Shown here piece by piece: positions 13,821-23,761 of a stretch of 36,669 bases of DNA. The notes beneath the pieces are model-generated. The model did no database searches and was not told the DNA's origin. It saw only the letters and a program-made list of their open reading frames with translations. A program made the position numbers and the translations under genes. Location of the stretch: the NCBI GenBank assembly GCA_000697055.1, contig JNDT01002347.1, forward strand, positions 1 to 36,669, read 5' to 3'. This DNA comes from Saksenaea vasiformis B4078. Its lineage: Eukaryota > Mucoromycota > Mucoromycetes > Mucorales > Saksenaeaceae. Each line of letters opens with the position of its first letter. Positions within the stretch are counted from its first letter, which is position 1.

Positions 13821-14250
13821 AGTATCGCTCATTTCCCGCAACAGATTGCCAGACGAAGTATCGCTTGAAGTCCTCTGCACGCCGTTCAAAAATAGCCGCT
13901 CCAATGCCATCGGATCAACTCCCAACCCCTCGCCGCCCCCACCGCTTCAGGTGCGGGGCTTTGGCCTCCGTCGATGGGCGGAATTACCCTTCGGGGGTAA
14001 GTGAAATGGCATCCAAAGTATTATCCATTTACTAACCATGAATTATTTTTTATGCTACCCGAATAAATTTTGCGTCCACTGGAGAGACCAAGTTCATGTA
14101 AGTTGATTAATCCTCAGACGAAACATTGATGTACTAATGGCCGCATATTCGATTCTTCTTTAGCACAAACTTGTCTCTTCAGAGGCGCAAGATTTATTCA
14201 ATGTAGCGTAAAAGATAATTCAATAAACAGTATACCTTTTAGATACACAT

Positions 14251-14575
14251 TTTTGGCGCTACTTACCAGATGAACTCTGTGTTTTTGATAGATGTCTTTT
14301 CACGTCCGTTCAATGCTACGGCTCTCGCGCTGTAATCCTCCATAAGTATGTTCGTGTCCATTGATAGCTGTCCAGCATTCGAGACGAAAGACGTGTCAGA
14401 GACAGGATTCGATTATCTCATGCAAAGACGCGCCAGTAATAGGGTTCTATCGTCTCATGCAAAGGCTGTGTCAAGAACAAGATTTCATTGTGTCGTGCAA
14501 AATGTACCTTGAAGATGGGATTCTTTCGTCTCGCATAGAACGAGACATTTCAGATAACGACGAATGATGGGCAGT
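14251..14575. repeat. Diverged duplicated segment, copy B
   Basis: Second copy of the 13248-13580 segment, about 1.0 kb downstream in the same orientation, with at least four spaced versions of the TCGTCTCATGCAAA unit. The flank after it (about 14640-14790, including AGTAGCGTA-AA-ATA-TTCAATA-ACAGTA) also resembles the flank after copy A (about 14040-14240). The original duplication therefore extended further than the core. Confidence 0.7.
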
Positions 14576-14892
14576 TAAGGGTAAGACATCAACGTATCGT
14601 CTCATTTACCAGTATGAAACATGCTATACGTCCATGTAAGTGCAAGTTAATGCTAGCAATATATGATCTCTCTGCAATTATTTGTATGCTAAGTATGTTT
14701 GTTTGGCTTTCATCGCAGAACTGGTCCTTTCTGAAAGAATAATCTATTTAGAGTAGCGTAGAACATATTTCAATATACAGTACAAGGCAGTTGATTTAAT
14801 GAGTTACGCAGATTTGCAAAAGCCGTTTTCAAAAAAGAAAAAGGTCAGTAGAAGGAATGTCTCTTGAATTTCCTTTCTTGTAACGAATACTG

Positions 14893-15094
14893 TTTTTCCA
14901 AACATGAATGTCGCAAAGGAAAGAAAAAAAATTATTGTGAGTATTGCCACAAGAAAAAAAAAAAAGAAAATAGGAAGTCGAGAACTTCGATTGGAACAGG
15001 TGAGTGTAAAAAGATCGACTCCGAATTGATTTCCATTTTTGTAGTTCGCTAACGACATTTTTTTTCTTTCCTTTGCGACATTCATTTTGGGAAA
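14893..15094. repeat. Long inverted repeat / hairpin element (MITE-like)
   Basis: Left arm 14893-14931 and right arm 15056-15094 are near-perfect inverted copies of about 38 bp, centred on ATGAATGTCGCAAAGGAAAG. They enclose about 125 bp with no ORF. Size and structure resemble a small non-autonomous transposon or foldback element. No target-site duplication was identified. Confidence 0.65.
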
Positions 15095-17466
15095 CACTAT
15101 AATTTATATTTGCTAGACACCCATCTATATCAATGGTCGAATCAAGATGCATACACTATGGGTATATATAAAATAAAACAAAAGCGCCCGCGGACGCTTG
15201 CCATGTCGCTCACCATCTTTCATGCCCATGGCTATCTGCTCCCATTGGTATGGTGATCCACGTTAGCCCTGCTTTAACCCTTGCTTACTATCCAGTTATT
15301 CTTGGTCATGCTGTTTCCTTTGCATATTTCTATTTGATACTGTAATCAATTTCTACTAGAATTGATTATAGTAGTCATCTTGTTTAGAGAATTGGTATTA
15401 TTGGATTTTTCCTTTTACCTGGAGGTCTCTCAAGAAAACTTGATGTCTTTAGAATGAGTTGGTCTGAACGGGCTTCAAGTGTGTATCGTGCTTTCAACCC
15501 AAACATGAACACGTGCTTCGAAGTCTTACATCCACTAAAAACTTTTTGAACTGAAAACCAGAAATCCTCGCATTTATACTTCTGCTTTATATTGTTATTC
15601 TAGCGTAGAAAGCGTCATCTTTCCAAGAAAGGAAAATTTACCACTCTCCATGGAGATGCTGGCAAAGAGTTTATTTCTTTTCTTCAGTTGCTTACCTTCT
15701 TTTCATTTTACCCTTCTCCTTTTTGTTCCTGCCCAAGATTTACTAATTGCAACAAAAATCCTAGTAAGTCAAGACCCCAGTGGGGCTACCTTTATAGATA
15801 GTTATCTTCCGGCGCATATCCGATATTTTCCCCTGTTCCCTTTACTTCAGCAAGCTATGCTTTATGAATCGATTCTTTGCTCGCTAATTCCCATTTCAGA
15901 TTTGAGCATCGGTTCCAGGGAACTATGTAAGGTTGGGCTGACCGTTTCCGATGATTCACATATCACGATTGTGTCGGTGTTATGCAAATCTCAGTCGCTG
16001 ATCGTTGATCTACTTTTTGGGATATTTTGTTTCACACTGTGTAACACCAGCTGCACTTTTTTTTTTTTTACTCCAGACAGGAGCTACCTATTTGGTACCC
16101 TTCATAGTGTATCGGCCACTTCGTGACCGATATTACGTTCAACGGTACGCTTATTACATCCATTTATTACTTATTTACATTTATTCTGCGTCATGGCATG
16201 GTGGGGTAGATAAAATCCCATTGTACTCGTGCATGCTTTTTTTGTTGTAGAGATTCGAGGACGTAGACTATGCAAACCAAGGCATTGGAATGACACCACA
16301 TGCGCTGCTGGTCCTTTGACCGGGTGCGTAGTCGCCGTGCCATTCATAGTCGTTTCTTAGGCCTTGTCTTTTCGGCTGATTGATTCCCTAAGGAGGCGGA
16401 ACCTGACCGGTAGGTGACTTCGGAAATAAGTTACACGGCGCATTGTCTCAGGATCAGGGAATTCCTATCGCTAGATGACATATATAGTTTTTTCTTTGGA
16501 AACCTCGTGCCCATCAGTCCATGTGTTTATTCTCATATTGAAGCTATAGCTGGCAGATTTTCACCCCAATGGAATTGGTCAACATGCGCGTGCGAATCAT
16601 GTTCCCAGAGAGATGTCCTTAAACGACATTTTGATGCTTGTTCTTAGGGGAAATTGTCTTCAGATTAATCGTTCTTTGGGTATAGGATCTGCTTTATGGA
16701 CCTTCTCTTCATCGGGTTAGACCGTGATGACCCCAGGCGCTGGCCCAATCTGAACAATCTTCACTTTGCTGCGTTAGCCGAAGCGCACCTTGGTTAGATC
16801 CCCAGAGTACATGCTGAGCATCTCCCTCTGAAATCATTTGATATAAGGTCCTGTTTCTTCGGGAAGGAATTACACAGCAACGATGAATATCGCAAACATG
16901 CGACCCATGGGACTGCACGCATACCATGTCATAATGGTGGGGTGACGATATCTGTGTATGAACGAGATCTATCGGCGAACAAGTTCGGTGAGACGAACAA
17001 AGAGGAATAACTGGATGAGAGGCTATAGTGAATACCACACCGCCTTAGCTTCGGCGAATATATCGGTCCTGTAATGGTGGCGGTGTTGTTTCTTCCCTGG
17101 AAACAATAAAAGAAAAAGGAGAGGATCCTATTGCTATGTTACAAGGATCAAGCCAAAGTTGTATAAACAGTAGCACGATGAAAAAAAGTCAACAATGCTC
17201 ACGGGCTGTGTAGATTTCTACAAAAACAATACTTTCCAATTTCCACAATGGTTGTGATATTGGTAGTACCATGAGTAACTGCAATAACAATATGAGAAAA
17301 GACTTGGAACAGTTATTCAAAGTAGGCCTGAATGGAGCGGACAAAAAAGGAAATCCACCAATTTGGTTCCAAGTGACGTAAAGGATTGGTGGCTTATGTC
17401 GCTTCCACGGTTGCTGTAATCTGGAAACAAAAACACCGTTCACTTCAACCCCCCACTCTTTAAACA
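15095..17466. other. Gene-poor region with possible decayed coding DNA
   Basis: No intact gene supported. A 158-codon plus frame at 15650-16126 is hydrophobic and unrecognised. At 16321-16647 one plus frame is open apart from two stops and ends in a Cys/His cluster (CACESC then HFDAC) of the sort seen at the C-termini of some non-LTR retrotransposon proteins; this is only a hint. Confidence 0.3.
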
Positions 17467-17869
17467 ATGGCTTCTGGTTTCGGTTTGGATGGCGGTAAAT
17501 AATCGTTGATATAGTTTCAGCCGAGAAGTTCAACTTTGCGTTTTAGGCCGTGGACGCTGCTTCCACTTTTGGCAAGAATTTAACAAGTGTTATGCCAGCG
17601 CCGACGTTCCTCAGCAATGTCTCGCGCAACGCGACGACTACCTCGAATGTCTTCATCACACCAAAGAGGTACAGCATCTATTAAATTTGCGCCGACAAAA
17701 ATTTAACATTTCCTTCCAGTTTGCCCGTGTCACACGTATCAAGGCAGAGGAATTAAAGCAGGCCGAAAAGAAATTGCAGGCGCAAAAGGTCGCTGAAGCT
17801 GCAGCCGACTCGAACTTGCCACGATTAAACATTATCGACAATAAGCAGCCTACCGAAACGAAGGCATAA
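17467..17869 (+). CDS. NDUFS5: NADH:ubiquinone oxidoreductase 15 kDa subunit (complex I)
   Basis: Three exons, 17467-17494, 17547-17668 and 17720-17869, with 52 and 51 nt GT-AG introns, give 99 aa. The start (MASGFGLDGGRGRC) is the usual short N-terminus of this subunit. Two CX9C motifs (CFHFWQEFNKC and CLAQRDDYLEC) form the twin-CX9C helical hairpin that is oxidised by the Mia40 import system in the intermembrane space. A charged helix with LKQAEKKLQAQK follows. The subunit is an accessory, structural part of the mitochondrial respiratory complex I membrane arm on its intermembrane-space face. Length is typical of the family. An antisense open frame at 17189-17533 overlaps exon 1 but is a shadow. 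Confidence 0.95.
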
Positions 17870-19289
17870 ATAAACTTAGATTGCGGTTATCACGAGCAAA
17901 TAACACAGGTTGCTGGGAGAAAGATCAACCTTGATATCGATATGTTTTACGCATCCATAGTGCGAGCGGCATCCTTTGAATTCTGCTACCATTAGTTTGG
18001 TAAGCTAGTTAAGGGTACACTAGGTTGTCAGTACATGATTATTCCATTATCATGGCTACTGCATGAATCACGACTTCTAATCCTGGAAAAAAATGAGAGA
18101 AATTTGGATACAGCGCTTCAAACTTTCTTTTTCGAGTAATGAACATGACCCTAGGAAACCTTTCTAAGGAGAAGAAGCTATGGCTCGCTGTTTTGTCTCT
18201 TACCCTGTCGCCAAGAAGTTGCGACGCGCCATTCCAGAAGTTTACGGATACATTGCTGAAACTCGCCGATAGAAAGCCTTCTTTAAGGAGAACGCGACAC
18301 GAGCTAGAACAGAAATATCGCCCCATCATCAGACCAATGTGGTAGACGACGTTTAACAGACTTTCAGAAAGAAACGTCGTCTTGACGATGGCGGACTGAT
18401 TAACGATTTCAGTGTCATAGTGCTGTAGCTAGAATCCACATCGAAGCAATATCGCAGTTAGGGGGAAGCGCGTTTCACGAGTGCCACTAGTGTCACCACT
18501 ATTGTTTGGTTGGGGAGTTTATGATGCTAATTGAGAATAGATACACAAAGAACAGAAGCAAACAGATCAAACGTATCCTTATTACAGGTCATTCTGGTTT
18601 CATTGCCTCTTTGCCGTCAGAAATTCCATAAGAGTATTCTACGTTTCTAATGATTGTTCCATCTTGATAAAATGATAGCACTAAATCTGGCATCGATGGA
18701 AAACAGTATTCCTGCGTTATAGTCAGCGTCTGACGTGTTTCATCTCAAAGAACGTTGGTTCCTGCAAATCAAAGGTGTTTGAAAGCTGGTGTGACTCATT
18801 TGATCGGTTAAATTATTCATCCCTGCTTTGGATGGTCAAAATTCTGGCATCGTGCACAAAAAATATAGGTGTCTTTTTACTTTCATGGTGGATCCAGGCT
18901 GAGACAGTCAGGACCTACTCTTCATTAGTTGTTCTTTTCCCCATTCATGTAAGTACAGAAAAGTGATTTTATGTTGGGCTTGATGAACCCTGTCCTGAAC
19001 TCGGCATCCGTTAGATTGACCTCGCCCTTCCAACTGCTTTGCTGCCTGCGATATTGTTTATATTTTTTTTCTTTAGCTTTTTGTTTTGCATCCTTGGTGG
19101 TCGTGATAACCTACACCTTCTATACTTATTAAATAAGCTTGTCTATTCCGTCACCACGTATTATATCTTCGAAGGTACGAGAAAGAAAAGAAATGGACAA
19201 TAAGATAAAGGAAAAAAAAGGAGAGGAGGCTGCAACGGCAGGGATAGACAAAAGGGGTAGAATGACTCAAATTCGGAAGATTAGGTATC
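17870..19289. other. Intergenic region, no supported gene
   Basis: About 1.4 kb between NDUFS5 and the PRL phosphatase, both on the plus strand. Short open frames (for example 18139-18345, 68 codons) carry no recognisable motif. An A/G-rich stretch at about 19180-19260 immediately precedes the phosphatase start and is probably 5' UTR or promoter. Confidence 0.3.
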
Positions 19290-19945
19290 ATGTATACTCG
19301 AGCATCGACAAAATCTCCCGGGAACTTGATCAATCCCCCCACCTATATTGAGTACAAAGAGAAACGTTTTTTGATCGTAGATGCACCCTCGACGAATAAT
19401 CTTCCCCTTTACATCCAGGCAAGCATATAGTCTCGTTTTTATGAAACCTGTGTATAAACTTCTATTTTATGCAGGAATTTGAGCGTTGGAATGTTACTGA
19501 TGTAGTTCGATGCTGCGAGGCAACGTATTCCACAGAACTCCTAAAGCAAAAAAATATTGAGGTTCATGATTGGGTATTTGGCGATGGTGAAGCGCCACCA
19601 GCGCATATTGTGGATGTTTGGCTGGATTTGATTGAGAAGCGATTTAAACGAGACGAGAAACCTATGCATGATGAAAAGACGCCTTGCATCGCAACCCACT
19701 GCGTTGCAGGTTTAGGAAGGTAAAAAAAAAAAAAATGCAGCGAATTACTCCTTGCATATGAAGACTTAGCTTTTCTTGTCAGAGCGCCCGTACTTGTTGC
19801 TATTGCACTGATTGAGGAAGGTATGCCGCCACTGGATGCAATTACGTACATCCGAGAACGCCGCCGAGGTGCCATCAACAACAAACAGTTGAAGTACATT
19901 GAAACGTATAAATCCAGATCCAAAAGCAGATGTATCATTACTTGA
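19290..19945 (+). CDS. PTP4A: PRL-type protein tyrosine phosphatase with CaaX box
   Basis: Exons 19290-19418, 19475-19719 and 19783-19945 give 178 aa (human PRLs are about 170). The signature HCVAGLGRAP carries the catalytic Cys119 and Arg125, with the Ala after the Arg that marks PRLs. A general-acid Asp lies in WVFGDGEAPP (Asp80), and the RRRGAINNKQLKYIETY block is strongly conserved. The second Cys of the redox pair corresponds to RCCEATY. The C-terminus is polybasic and ends CIIT, a CaaX prenylation box, so membrane attachment is expected. PRLs also bind CNNM magnesium transporters in animals. Intron 1 (19419-19474) uses a GC donor (AG|GCAAG) instead of GT; no GT alternative keeps the frame and the conserved sequence. 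Intron 2 is 19720-19782. Confidence 0.93.
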
Positions 19946-20276
19946 ACGTTTTCACTATGCACCCGCCTATCTTGTGAAGCAGAAACGACTTGCTGGTGGT
20001 GATATTCATTTTACTACACCTGACCCTGCATTAGGTAGACATGGAGACCGGGAAATCAGGATGAAAAAAATAAGAAAATAACGTTGTACAAAATCTCTTG
20101 TCGTTCAGTGCACGTTTTTATTTTGTGCACCCCAGCATCACAAGATTTTTTTTTGACAACAACAAATAACAAGCATACCTCTCGTATAAAATACTATTTT
20201 TATTATTATGTTTTGGCAACTACCTGTTAAATTTGGTGAACAGGGGTGAGATAGCACTAACGACAAAACTTTTAGA

Positions 20277-20990
20277 CTAGTGAATAAGCACAGCGACCAT
20301 GACAACAATCATCATGGCTACGATAGTAGGTGTGTGTCGAACAGACTCTGCAGTAGCACGAGGAGTAGACAGAGACGTAGTGCGCGTGGCAGAGCCAGAC
20401 GTAATAGAGGACGAACTTACGCCACTAGATGGCGAAAGGATGGAAGAAATAGCTTTTTTGAAAGAGACAACACATACAATGAGTCTTCTTTTTGTCCTTT
20501 TCGTTCCTGCAAACCCTTACCTGTTGGGCTTGATGAACTGAATGCCGAAGTGGGTGAGATGCTCTGCGTGATAGAGCCTGAGCTGGCAGATGTAGTCCAG
20601 GTTCCACTGGAGACAGATTGAGTTGCTTGCGCAGACGATGATGCGCTGGCTGGACCAGTTGTGACAGGCCTCGTCGTAGCAGACGCCGAGGGCGGCGCCG
20701 TAGAGGGTGGGAGCTGTTCTCCTTGTGATGAGGTCTCACCAGCTCCTGGCCAGCCATCTTTGATGCATCTTTCGTAGCAGTCATCGCCAGTACAGTTGAC
20801 GATACAATCGTCTGATCGGTTCACTATAGAAAAAAAAAAGGTGTAAGTGTATGGGAACAACAAGCAAACGATAAGTATACGTACCACAGGTGCTCAGGCA
20901 CGCAGAGTCTTCAGGATGACATTCGCATTCGGCTTGTACGCTAGCGACAGCAGCAGCAACAAGAAGCAGTGAGATACCAAGGTTCTTCAT
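20277..20990 (-). CDS. Cysteine-rich, Ser/Thr-rich GPI-anchored surface protein
   Basis: Exons 20885-20990, 20521-20823 and 20277-20452 give 194 aa; introns are 61 and 68 nt. A signal peptide (LGISLLLVAAAVASVQA) is followed by a compact module of eight Cys (ECEC, AC, TC, DDC, NC, DDC, ERC) ending KDGWPG. About 120 residues rich in Ser, Thr, Pro and Ala follow, then a hydrophobic C-terminus (IVAMMIVVMVAVLIH) without a cytoplasmic tail. This is the layout of a GPI-anchored cell-wall or plasma-membrane protein whose stalk is O-glycosylated. Similar Cys modules occur in uncharacterised fungal surface proteins; function unknown. The acceptor at 20453 is chosen because the nearer AG at 20440 region leads straight to a stop. 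The 3' end converges on the PRL gene. Confidence 0.85.
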
Positions 20991-21057
20991 AGTTATTTCT
21001 TGTGTAGTAATGCTTTTTAGTTGAAGAACATCTCACATCCGAAAAGTTGGCATCGAC

Positions 21058-21066
21058 CTTTTATAC
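21058..21066 (-). promoter_or_regulatory. TATA box of the GPI-anchored protein gene
   Basis: TATAAAAGG on the minus strand, about 70 bp upstream of the ATG at 20990; sequence and position fit a strong core promoter. Confidence 0.65.
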
Positions 21067-22027
21067 CCAGAAACTTTTTTTTCGGAACTAGATCTTTTAG
21101 CATTTCTCAAAAGGAGAATGAACTCTTCCGCGTTTAGAAAGGCTTTCCCCTTTCTTTCTTCGTTATCCCCTGCATTACAACTTTTGAACTATGATCTTGT
21201 GATGATGTTTAAATGGTCCGCTTAGAGAAACGCGTACGAACCAAACCATAACAACATATCACTGCTCCACAGGACGTCAACAATTCTAAGTGGATAGAAA
21301 GAACGTGATCCGTCAAAGAACCCAACGTCTCTGGGAGGAGTGAAGGATGCAAATTCGTAAGGGCGTCCATCCTCATGATCACATCGGCATCCAATTTTGG
21401 GGTAAGCCATTTAAAACGTCACCATTTGTTGCCAAACAACGTTTGTCTCTCTTCTGACAGGACACAAGGTTACGGCCCAGCAATGAACAAGGAAAAAAAA
21501 AAGGAGGCTGGCAAAATGCATAATGAAAACTTTGTCCCAAGATAGCCCTTCTTGCAGGAACGTCATGAACAAATCGAGATCCCTGCGACAACTTTTCGTA
21601 GCCAAGCCCAACAGCATAGAAACTGGAGCTTCAAGCGATCTAATCTATTGAACATGTCATCGCTGTCTACATTGTCGTTCATGGTTAAAGAGTGGACCCT
21701 CTTAGACCCGTACATGTTTATGTGACGATCGGAGGATGCATTGTCGAAAATCCGTGTTACTTTCCGATTTCGTTTCCGTTTATCCCGAAGCATGAGTTGC
21801 AGGTTAGAGTATAAATAAATAAATAAATAAAAACATCAAATAAGAAAAAGGAACAACTCCATTGCCTAACTGCCTGTGGCGATCGAGTGCTAAAGAATTT
21901 CCTAAGTGTTTCCCATCGGGTGGTTAGTACTGACACGGCTCACATTAAATTGTTCTTCTTCTTTTCTGTTTTCCCATGTTCAACTCAACACTTTTTTGAA
22001 GATCAGCCCTGCTTCTTTCAATAGTGT
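21067..22027. other. Intergenic region, no supported gene
   Basis: About 960 bases. Minus-strand open frames at 21222-21410 and 21563-21793 (62 and 76 codons) are not recognisable and lie in different frames; they could be remnants of one decayed gene but I cannot support that. An AAATAAAT tandem run lies at about 21812-21831. Confidence 0.3.
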
Positions 22028-23335
22028 TTACTGTATTATCCCATGCCGCACTGATAATGCCTGTGCTGACTCCTCCTTGTCGATATCCAGGGAATGGAAT
22101 CTTGACCTACTATCACTGCTATCGACCCCATTACTGTCGTTTCGCTTATTGTTTCTACTATCTACATCCCTACTGCACTCTCCTTCTTCATCTATGTATA
22201 CAAGCCGTTTCTCTTGCTTGTCATCCACGTTTCTCGCTTGCACCTGGATGATAGGATAGTGTATAATTTGTGGCGGCGCTCTGATACTGCCGGATGATCC
22301 ATCCTTCAGATACTTCTGTGCCTGCACCGTAATCGACCCTTTGCGCAGTAACTTTGAATAGTCTAACAAAACCATTTCTCTATCAATAGGGGAGGGTAGT
22401 CTTGGCTTAAATCTTACGTAGTCCACACGCATTGCAGAGCGTCCTTGCACCGTCAGGTCCCCGGCGCCACTCAGGAGTTTCTGTGGTGCTACAAGAGTGA
22501 CACCGTTGCCCCACCATACTCCGTTTCTGAAAACTCGGTTAGCAGATCACAACGATAAACTGTAGATTGTGCGTCTTTCTTACACTTCGTCTTCGATATT
22601 TCGGTCGCGCATTATCTTGCAGATTCCGTGCTTGTCGAATTAATTCGTATTCTGTTTCTTCAGCCTGCCATGGACGGAACAGGAGCGAAAAAAAAAGAAT
22701 AAATAAATGGAGCTAAAATGGAAGAGAGATAACTGACTTCGTTCTCACGTTCGGGTATTGTAGATCGTTTTCGTTTCCGATGATGTATCTCCGCCTTTGT
22801 TAGACTAGTTAAAAGTGTGTGCATTGCTTCTTTCACATATTCCAGTAGATCATCACGTTCTTCCACTGTCTTGAGTTTATATTGCGATATGGCTTCGCAA
22901 ATCTTCGTGCATTTTTGGACTGCCTAAATTCTCTTATCAATAACTCCCATTTCAGTAGTGATGCTGCTTACGTCTTTCATAATGGATTCAGGTTCTTCCT
23001 GCTGCTCTACAGGTGGCAACGGAGCGATCGGTGGAAGACGCACGGAGCTAGAGTGTTCCGTCGGTGGATAGTCGTCCGGAATACAAACTTGTGATGGTGG
23101 TTTAGTAATAAATGGTATGCCTACTGAATGTAAAAGTCCCACTCGTGGCAGCTGCCTTTGAAGAGAATGGTTGCTATTTTCAACAGTGTTATAGGTTTGG
23201 CCTTGACTAGTGCCACAAGCTTTTAATTCAAGACCATTCCTGAGGAAAACGCAAAACTTACTCCACGGAATTGGTTAATTCTTTCGATAAGCTGGGCGAT
23301 TCCGAAGAATTTATGCATAATTGAGAGACATTCAT
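22028..23335 (-). CDS. GATA-type zinc-finger transcription factor, NsdD/SUB-1-like
   Basis: Well-supported exons: 22972-23239, 22738-22923, 22584-22664, 22418-22526 and 22028-22362, with introns of 48-73 nt. Near the C-terminus is one GATA finger of the CX2CX18CX2C class ([26 protein letters not shown], split here by description), joined across an intron to [11 protein letters not shown]. The [18 protein letters not shown] and GLHYxKL forms resemble NsdD/SUB-1 regulators of sexual development and light responses in ascomycetes. A basic KRKRS patch precedes the finger. The 5' end is uncertain. One model starts at 23335 and needs a 22-nt intron (23240-23261; 350 aa in total). Another starts at 23318 and uses a canonical intron of about 108 nt. 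DNA-binding function is confident; target genes unknown. Confidence 0.88.
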
Positions 23336-23761
23336 GTAGGCAAATCCAGAGCAGGTCGAAGAGAGATGGCGAGAAGTCGTCAGGAGACTGAAATCCTGAA
23401 GAAATTTACAGCTCCCCTCTGTGACTTTTTAAACTGATTTTTGCCGTATTTAGGCATGTAACGCGCTTTGGCCAACGAAGTTATCTCATTTTCCTTGATC
23501 ACTCGCAGCCAGCTGCCTTAGTTTATCCTTTTCTCCGATGAGATGCCATTTTTGTTAAAAAAAATATCGCCAAAATGACTGCATTTATCATGTTGGCAGC
23601 TCCCTTGTTCAGTCTGGCAGCTTTACGCGGTCATGTTTTTTACAATTGGTTTTTGTCATACTGCAGCTGAAAAGAAACATAATTGGTACTTCATCCAAAA
23701 AACCATTACAAACGCTAATCCTAACAACGAAGAAGGTTCCGTGTCATGGGGGAAAAGACTA

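Noticed and set aside
15650..16126. 158-codon plus-strand frame rich in Phe, Leu and Ser
   Set aside because: Reads like translated T-rich non-coding DNA; includes a homopolymer T run and no family features.
17189..17533. 114-codon minus-strand frame overlapping the start of NDUFS5
   Set aside because: Antisense to a confirmed exon and not recognisable.
19899..20081. 60-codon plus-strand open frame overlapping the end of the PRL gene
   Set aside because: It is in another frame; the PRL frame ends properly with a polybasic stretch and CaaX box, so the overlap is taken as chance.
21222..21793. Minus-strand frames that might be exons of one gene
   Set aside because: No splice combination gave a convincing product or known motif.
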